Below the pieces are notes generated by a model. The model had not been told where the DNA came from, did not search any database, and worked only from the letters and a program-made list of their open reading frames with translations. A stretch of 25,462 nt of DNA from a virus, in IMG/VR virus record IMGVR_UViG_3300029957_000038, positions 1 through 25,462 of that record; one strand, given 5' to 3'. Position 1 is the first letter of the stretch. Every line of letters begins with the position of its first letter. Below are positions 20,882-25,462 of this stretch, piece after piece. The position numbers and the translations under genes were made by a program.

Positions 20882-22810
20882 ATGACCGCCCTCATTCCCC
20901 ACGACGAAATTGCGGAGTTCATGCGCCTGCCGCTTGACCTGCGTCAGGAACTGGAATTATGGCTGGCGGAGCTTACAGGCGTCTGCAAGCCCATCCAGAA
21001 AAGCCTGGCCGCCGTGGCCGCGCGCATGGGCGTGAGCATGAAGACCGCGCGCCGCAAATACGACATGTGGCGGCAGAGCCGCAACTGGCGCGCGTTGTTG
21101 AATAAGTCGAAGGTGCCCGAGGCGCGCGGGCTGGCCCCGGAGTTTGTCAGCTATTGGCAGGGCCTCTGCAAGCAGAACGGCCGGAAGTGCGCGCCGGCCT
21201 ACCGCGAGTTTGTGCGCCAGTTCCGCTCCGGCCAACCAATCCCCGGCATTGACGCCACGGTCTCGCGCGACAAGTTGCCGCTGGGCTACGGCTACGACAA
21301 CCTGATGCGGTACCGTCCCAGTGATTTCGAACTGACTGCGGCGCGCATCGGCCGCAGTGCGGCGGCGGATTGCCGGCCCAAGCTGGCCCTCACGCGCGTG
21401 GGGATGAGCGTGGGCCAGCGCTATATTTTCGACGACTTGTGGCATGACTTCCAGGTGATCACCGTGGGCCAGCGTCGGCCCATGCGCCTGCTCCAGCTCC
21501 ACGCCATGGACCTGTTCGCCGCCTGCAATTTCGCGCGCGGTCTGAAAGCGCGGGTGGAAGACGAGGCCACGGGCAAGAGCGTCGGACTAAAACAGCACGA
21601 GATGCTTTTCCTGGTCGCGCACGTGCTTTCGGAATTTGGCTACCATCCGGACGGCTGCGTGCTCATGGTGGAACATGGCACGGCCGCCCTGGCGGACCAG
21701 ATCGAGCAGGCGCTCTTCGACCTGACCGCCGGCCGCGTCACCGTGGAACGATCCGGCATTGACGGCGCGGCGGCGTTCGCGGGTCAGTACGGCGGCGTCT
21801 CGAAGGGCAATTTCCGATTCAAGGCGGCCCTGGAATCATCCGGCAACCTGATTCACAACGAGACGGCCAACCTCATTCAGTTCCCCGGCCAGACCGGGAG
21901 CAATTCGCGCATCAACAAGCCCGAGGAGCTTCACGGCCGGTTGCGACACGCGGATGCGTTGATCAAGGCCATTGAGACTTTGCCGGCCGAACGAGCGGCC
22001 GCGTTGCGGCTGCCGTTTCTCGAAGTCAACCAGGCCAAGTGGCTGGTGGAAGAGGTCATGGAAAGGATCAACCAGCGGACCGAGCACGATCTCGAAGGCT
22101 GGCTGCAAGCCGGCTTGACCACCATGGACTTCGACATCCCGGATGTGGGCATCATATCGGCGGGCAAGTTCCTGGCCATGCCGCCCGAGAAGCAGGCGGC
22201 CCTGCAAGCCATCGCCACGCCTGTCCCGCGCAAGATGTCGCCGCGGGAGGTGTTTGACCAGGGCCGTTCGCGCCTGGTGCGTTTGCGGCCGGAAAAGACC
22301 GCGCTGCTACTCAAGGATGCGGCCGGGCGCGAAGTGACCGTGGGCACGGACCACCTGATCACCTTCGAAGACGCCAGCATCTCGCCGGCGCCGTTGCGTT
22401 ATCTGGCCCACCACTTTGCGGCGGGCGACAAGTTCACGTGCGTCGTCAATCCCATGAGCCCGAATACCGCGCACCTGTTCAACGCGCGCGGCGGCTGGGT
22501 GGGCGTGGTGACCGTGTGGCAGACCGTGCAGCACGACGACATCGAGGGGCTCAAGCGCCAGATGGGCGCGGCCCGCAAAGTCGAGAGCGAGCTGCTCACC
22601 CCGCTGGCCGCCACGGGCGCGCGGATGATCAAGGCGCGCATCGAGGACGCGCAGCACAACGCCGAGGTGCTCGGCGGCGGGGCCGCGGCGGCGCGCAAGA
22701 AGACCGAGCTGCGCCGGTTCGATGGCGACGCCAGCGACCTGCTGGAGGAGCCCACGACGCCGACCAGTGAGACGGAGACGAATCAATTTTCGGCGGAGGG
22801 GCTGTTGTAG
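20882..22810 (+). CDS. MuA-like DDE transposase (642 aa)
   Basis: Length is close to Mu MuA (663). The N-terminal 150 residues hold helical DNA-binding regions (SLAAVAARMGVSMKTARRKY). The RNase H-like catalytic core follows: Asp185 in IFDDLWHDFQVI matches MuA D269, Glu264 in CVLMVEHGTAAL matches D336 by position, and Glu318 in FRFKAALESSGNLIHNE matches E392. Spacings of 79 and 54 compare with 67 and 56 in MuA. The glutamate at the second position is unusual. A beta-barrel-like region (RLVRLRPEKTALLLKDAAG) and a basic helical tail follow, as in MuA domains II and III. It would join phage ends to target DNA; its partner MuB is encoded next. Confidence 0.88.
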   Translation: MTALIPHDEIAEFMRLPLDLRQELELWLAELTGVCKPIQKSLAAVAARMGVSMKTARRKYDMWRQSRNWRALLNKSKVPEARGLAPEFVSYWQGLCKQNGRKCAPAYREFVRQFRSGQPIPGIDATVSRDKLPLGYGYDNLMRYRPSDFELTAARIGRSAAADCRPKLALTRVGMSVGQRYIFDDLWHDFQVITVGQRRPMRLLQLHAMDLFAACNFARGLKARVEDEATGKSVGLKQHEMLFLVAHVLSEFGYHPDGCVLMVEHGTAALADQIEQALFDLTAGRVTVERSGIDGAAAFAGQYGGVSKGNFRFKAALESSGNLIHNETANLIQFPGQTGSNSRINKPEELHGRLRHADALIKAIETLPAERAAALRLPFLEVNQAKWLVEEVMERINQRTEHDLEGWLQAGLTTMDFDIPDVGIISAGKFLAMPPEKQAALQAIATPVPRKMSPREVFDQGRSRLVRLRPEKTALLLKDAAGREVTVGTDHLITFEDASISPAPLRYLAHHFAAGDKFTCVVNPMSPNTAHLFNARGGWVGVVTVWQTVQHDDIEGLKRQMGAARKVESELLTPLAATGARMIKARIEDAQHNAEVLGGGAAAARKKTELRRFDGDASDLLEEPTTPTSETETNQFSAEGLL

Positions 22811-22847
22811 CCGTTCGCCGAGTCAACAAAAACACGAAAGGGCAAAC

Positions 22848-24002
22848 ATGTCAGAAAATACTACACCAGACCTCGCGCCGCTGCCGCCAGCGGATCAGAA
22901 GCTGATGGAGAACCCCGGCGACACGGTGCGCGCCAGTTGGAATTATTCCGTGGACCTGATCCGGCAGAACACGGCCCACATGAAACCGGAGGAGACGGAA
23001 GGCTTGATCTCGCTCTTCCGTTGGTGCATCGACCCGCGCCACGCCATGCGCCAGGAGGACGCCGCCGCGCGCCTGGGCTGCTCGCCGCAGCTCATTTACC
23101 AGCTCATGACCGGCCGCTATCGGAATCCCGACAAAACCCCGAAGGGACCCAGCTCCGAGTTCATGCGCAATCTGCGCGAATTCCTGGCGCTGGAGGCCAA
23201 GCGGTTCGCGTTGGGCAAAACCGAGTTCATCCTGATCCCCACGGCCAGGAAAATAATCACGGCCCTGGACCTCGCGCGCGAGAGTCAGAGCATTGTCTTC
23301 ATCTACGGCCCGAGTCACATCGGCAAGACGTGGGCGGCGGAGCTGCATTACACGCCGCTAAACAACCACGGCAAGACCGTCTATTGCCGCATGAAGGCCG
23401 CCAGCGGCCTGGGCGGCATGGTGCGGTCCATGGCCAACGCGGCGGGCATTAGCGACAAGTCCAACACGGCCGACCTGATCCAGCGCATCAAGAACGCGTC
23501 GTCCCCCAACACCCTGTGGATTCTCGACGAGGTCCATTTGCTGGCGAACACCTACCGCAAGGGCAGCTTCTTCGCCTGCATGGAGGTGATCCGCGAAATC
23601 TACGACGAGACCGAGTGCGGCATGGCGCTGATCTTCACCATCCTGGACGACGTGAAGGCGGCCAGCCAGCGCGAGCTGCAACAGCTCTGGCGCCGGGGCG
23701 TCCACAAGGTGCCTTTGCCGCTCATGCCAACCAAGGGCGACATCGCCGCGATTCTGGACCATGCCGGGCTGGATTTCCCGGACAAAAAGTTCACCGTGAC
23801 CATCGGGGACATCGTGGAGATGCCCTATGAGATTCTGCGCCAGCAGGCCAAGCTGAACGGCCTGAAGGCCATCACCGAGCGCATCCGCTACGCGCGCAAG
23901 CTGAGCGACAAGGCCCATTCCAAGCACGTGAGCTGGCAGCATTTCGTCGAGGCGCACCTGATCATTGAGAAGCAGGCCCAGCAGGAAGGAGAATGGTCAT
24001 GA
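22848..24002 (+). CDS. MuB-like AAA+ ATPase, transposition target selector (384 aa)
   Basis: ATG at 22848 lies 37 bases after the transposase stop, with a purine stretch GAAAGGG before it; the earlier in-frame start lies inside the transposase. Residues about 66-92 form a helix-turn-helix (RQEDAAARLGCSPQLIYQLM), as in MuB. Walker A is GPSHIGKT at 154-161, Walker B is LWILDEVH at 223-230. Next come NTYRKGSFFACMEVIREI and LQQLWRRGVHKVPLPL, which fit the AAA+ core of MuB/TnsC-like proteins. At 384 residues it is longer than MuB (312), mainly at the N-terminus. It should bind DNA with ATP, deliver targets and stimulate the transposase. Confidence 0.88.
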   Translation: MSENTTPDLAPLPPADQKLMENPGDTVRASWNYSVDLIRQNTAHMKPEETEGLISLFRWCIDPRHAMRQEDAAARLGCSPQLIYQLMTGRYRNPDKTPKGPSSEFMRNLREFLALEAKRFALGKTEFILIPTARKIITALDLARESQSIVFIYGPSHIGKTWAAELHYTPLNNHGKTVYCRMKAASGLGGMVRSMANAAGISDKSNTADLIQRIKNASSPNTLWILDEVHLLANTYRKGSFFACMEVIREIYDETECGMALIFTILDDVKAASQRELQQLWRRGVHKVPLPLMPTKGDIAAILDHAGLDFPDKKFTVTIGDIVEMPYEILRQQAKLNGLKAITERIRYARKLSDKAHSKHVSWQHFVEAHLIIEKQAQQEGEWS

Positions 24003-24163
24003 ACAAACATCTCGACCGCAAGCCGGCCCGCCTGGGGCGCTTCATGCTCTGGCTAAAGTCGACCGATCCGCGCACGCGCCCGTCCCGGGCCGCTCGGAAA
24101 TTCACGCACCATCAGGAACGCCGCGCCGCCATGCGCGAGATCAGGGAGGAAGTATGCCAGTAG
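23999..24163 (+). CDS. Small basic protein after MuB-like gene (54 aa)
   Basis: ATG at 23999 overlaps the ATPase stop (ATGA). The 54-residue product is strongly basic (RKPARLGRFMLWLKS, then RTRPSRAARKFTHHQERRAA). Its end overlaps the next start by ten bases, and the good GGGAGGA used by that next gene lies inside it. Nucleic acid or ribosome contact is possible from the charge alone; no family is recognised. Confidence 0.5.
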   Translation: MNKHLDRKPARLGRFMLWLKSTDPRTRPSRAARKFTHHQERRAAMREIREEVCQ

Positions 24164-24378
24164 CCACGCTCGCGCCCGTCGCTCAGACGGCCCAGGATCG
24201 TCTGGTCGAGAAGCTGCCGACGGCTTTCTTCGTGCTGGCCAAACGCGATCCGGCATTGGCCATCGCCATCCATGCTCTGACTGACCTGGTGGAGGACGGC
24301 TGTTATCGCGAGGCCGCCAAGCTCAATGCGGCCATCGAGACCAGGCTTAAGCTGCTGGCCATCACCCAGGGGGAATGA
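24154..24378 (+). CDS. Small helical early protein (74 aa)
   Basis: ATG at 24154 has one of the best Shine-Dalgarno sequences in the window (GGGAGGA, 24144-24150); the same frame is open further upstream, but this start fits best. The protein is helical: VAQTAQDRLVEKLPTAFFVL, then IAIHALTDLVEDGCYREAAK and LNAAIETRLKLLAI. No membrane segment or recognised family. It lies in the segment where Mu carries its small semi-essential early genes. Confidence 0.6.
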   Translation: MPVATLAPVAQTAQDRLVEKLPTAFFVLAKRDPALAIAIHALTDLVEDGCYREAAKLNAAIETRLKLLAITQGE

Positions 24379-24382
24379 TCCT

Positions 24383-24625
24383 ATGGGCCTTCAACTTCTG
24401 CTCGCTCCGCAGGGCGGCATCAGCAAATCCGAGCTTCACCGCGTTCATGCCGAGCGCTTGGACGGCCAGCCGCTTTGCGGGGGCGGGTATCGCGCCAAAC
24501 AGGCCAGCGCCTGGCAAGCCGATATCGGCCCGGTGAATTGCTCCGCCTGCCTGACAATCATGGGCAACCGTGCCCGCAAAACCGCAACCACAACCACGAA
24601 AGGAAAAAATGATCGCATCGACTGA
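24383..24625 (+). CDS. Small Cys/His protein, possible zinc-binding (80 aa)
   Basis: ATG at 24383 lies four bases after the preceding stop; the longer frame from 24326 overlaps that gene. The protein has His-x-x-His (LHRVHAERLDG), a single Cys in PLCGGGYRAK, and a CxxC in VNCSACLTIM. Together these could hold one zinc ion, as in small finger proteins. Its last 17 bases overlap the start of the Gam-like gene. Role unknown. Confidence 0.55.
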   Translation: MGLQLLLAPQGGISKSELHRVHAERLDGQPLCGGGYRAKQASAWQADIGPVNCSACLTIMGNRARKTATTTTKGKNDRID

Positions 24626-25190
24626 ACAAATCGCCGGTGGCCCCGCCACCAAGGCGTCGCTCGCACTCAAACAAATGGAGCCGCTCTGCGCGGCCTACGA
24701 TGTGGAGTGCGTCGAATTGGAAATCAAAATTGCCCAACTGGAGGCGGACTTGGAAGTGGTCAAGCAAAACCACTTGCCCGGCCTGAAGCGCCAAGCCGCC
24801 AAGCTGGCCGCGCGCGAGGCCGAGCTGTACAATGCCATTGAGAATAACCCGGACCTGTTCGTTAAACCGAAGACGCTCGTGATCGCCGGCACCAAGATCG
24901 GCTATGCCAACAGCATCGGCAGCGTCACGTTTGAGGATGAGGACTATGTGGTCAAGCAGGTGGAAAAGCTGCTCCCGGATCGTTTCGACGAGCTGGTCAA
25001 GACCGAGCGCACGCCACGCAAGGACGCCCTGCGGACGCTCGACGGCAAGGACCTGGCCAAACTGGGCTGCTCCATCACCGGGGACGGCCCCACGGTCATC
25101 CTGAAGCGCGTGGCCGGCGACGTGGAGAAGCTGATCAACAAGCTGATCGAGAAACTGGTCGGCACCATGGTGGATGGAGGTGGGAAATGA
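24609..25190 (+). CDS. gam: Gam-like host-nuclease inhibitor / DNA-end protection protein (193 aa)
   Basis: ATG at 24609, with AGGA just upstream. The protein has the layout of Mu Gam: a long N-terminal coiled coil (LELEIKIAQLEADLEVVKQN region, about 35-75), a core with FVKPKTLVIAGTKIGYANS, and a helical end that includes KLINKLIEKLVG. Mu Gam (174 aa) binds double-stranded DNA ends, is related to Ku, and blocks exonucleases. The position downstream of the A and B genes fits as well. The family call is by pattern and context. Confidence 0.75.
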   Translation: MIASTEQIAGGPATKASLALKQMEPLCAAYDVECVELEIKIAQLEADLEVVKQNHLPGLKRQAAKLAAREAELYNAIENNPDLFVKPKTLVIAGTKIGYANSIGSVTFEDEDYVVKQVEKLLPDRFDELVKTERTPRKDALRTLDGKDLAKLGCSITGDGPTVILKRVAGDVEKLINKLIEKLVGTMVDGGGK

Positions 25191-25462
25191 AAATCGAAAT
25201 CAAACATTGGCTCACGGCAAAGCTGCTGTTTTCCGCTGATGCCGACAATCTGAAGCTGGCGGTGGAATTGGCCGTGAAACAGGGCGCTTCCCTCACGGGC
25301 GCTGACCTCACGGGCGCTGACCTCACGGGCGCTGACCTCACGGGCGCTGACCTCACGGGCGCTGACCTCAAGGGCGCTTACCTCACGGGCGCTGACCTCA
25401 CGGGCGCTGACCTCACGGGCGCTTACCTCAAGGGCGCTGACCTCAAGGGCGCTTACCTCACG
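25187..25462 (+). CDS. Pentapeptide-repeat protein (N-terminal part, cut by window edge)
   Basis: ATG at 25187 overlaps the Gam-like stop (ATGA). About 33 residues of helical lead (WLTAKLLFSADADNLKLAVE) precede a run of A(D/Y)L(T/K)G pentapeptides, the pattern of right-handed beta-helix pentapeptide-repeat proteins; at least 11 complete units are present when the window ends, 92 codons from the start. Known members include Qnr and MfpA, which mimic DNA and bind gyrase, and others of unknown role. The repeats are almost identical even at the DNA level, which suggests recent expansion. Confidence 0.85.
   Translation, partial: MKIEIKHWLTAKLLFSADADNLKLAVELAVKQGASLTGADLTGADLTGADLTGADLTGADLKGAYLTGADLTGADLTGAYLKGADLKGAYLT
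25286..25462 (+). repeat. 15-bp tandem repeat, 11.8 copies to window edge
   Basis: The unit GCTGACCTCACGGGC repeats with a period of 15 bases from 25286 to the right edge. Variants differ only at the first base of the Asp codon (GAC to TAC), at the Lys/Thr codon (ACG to AAG), or at TCC in the first unit. The array encodes pentapeptides, so it is coding, not a CRISPR array. Confidence 0.9.

Noticed and set aside
25286-25462. Regular repeats as a possible CRISPR array
   Set aside because: The 15-base period has no spacers and stays in frame as pentapeptides; it is a coding repeat.
1-25462. tRNA or rRNA genes, insertion sequences, toxin-antitoxin pairs
   Set aside because: No cloverleaf-like or rRNA-like stretch was noticed, and no transposase other than the MuA-like one. 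The RHH proteins recall antitoxins, but no toxin gene lies beside them in the same direction.

Overview
The window holds the central part of a tailed temperate phage or prophage that carries a Mu-type (MuA/MuB/Gam) transposition module next to an HK97-type head. No host gene, attachment site or phage end is visible, so I cannot tell whether it is an integrated prophage or a free phage contig. Base composition is high in G+C (hand counts of about two thirds in the transposase gene). The host is inferred, with low confidence, to be a verrucomicrobium or a related bacterium of the PVC group. The basis is general protein style: Asn/Thr/Ser-rich secreted proteins and small Arg/Leu-rich helical proteins with few good Shine-Dalgarno sequences. 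No host marker gene is present.

Left half, minus strand (about 16.3 kb down to 1): the late region. A short promoter-distal unit encodes one lipoprotein (15849-16334) and ends at a clear intrinsic terminator (15787-15813). The main late operon then starts near 15.55 kb. It encodes a second lipoprotein, two small helical proteins, a class 3 lipase, two small winged-helix-like or unknown proteins and a membrane-anchored coiled-coil protein. The packaging and head genes follow: a probable small terminase, the large terminase, a 64-residue coupled protein, an HK97-type portal fused to a MuF head-morphogenesis domain, an HK97-family prohead protease, and a major capsid protein that begins with a predicted membrane hairpin. 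Next come a membrane-spanning beta-rich protein, connector and tail completion proteins, a tail terminator-like protein with a chitobiase-type C-terminal domain, a tail tube candidate, two small proteins, and a secreted Asn-rich protein that runs off the left edge.

Centre (16.3-17.1 kb): the control region. Two ribbon-helix-helix regulators that resemble each other are transcribed away from each other. Between them lies a perfect 11-base inverted repeat that overlaps a -35-like element. A second dyad sits on a candidate late promoter ahead of the lipoprotein gene.

Right half, plus strand (16.96 kb to the end): one long early operon in which many stops overlap the next start (ATGA or GTGA). 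It runs from the short RHH protein through a winged-helix protein, a run of small unknown proteins (two membrane proteins among them), a 292-residue unknown protein and a lower-G+C nucleoside deoxyribosyltransferase-like gene. It continues with MuA-like transposase, MuB-like ATPase, three small proteins, a Gam-like DNA-end protector and a pentapeptide-repeat protein cut by the right edge.

The most noteworthy points are the membrane hairpin on the major capsid protein, the paired RHH switch with its operator, an apparent Asp-to-Glu change in the transposase active site, the lipase and lipoproteins in the late operon, and the divergent layout that places the transposase in the interior. All family assignments come from reading motifs by eye; no database search was possible.
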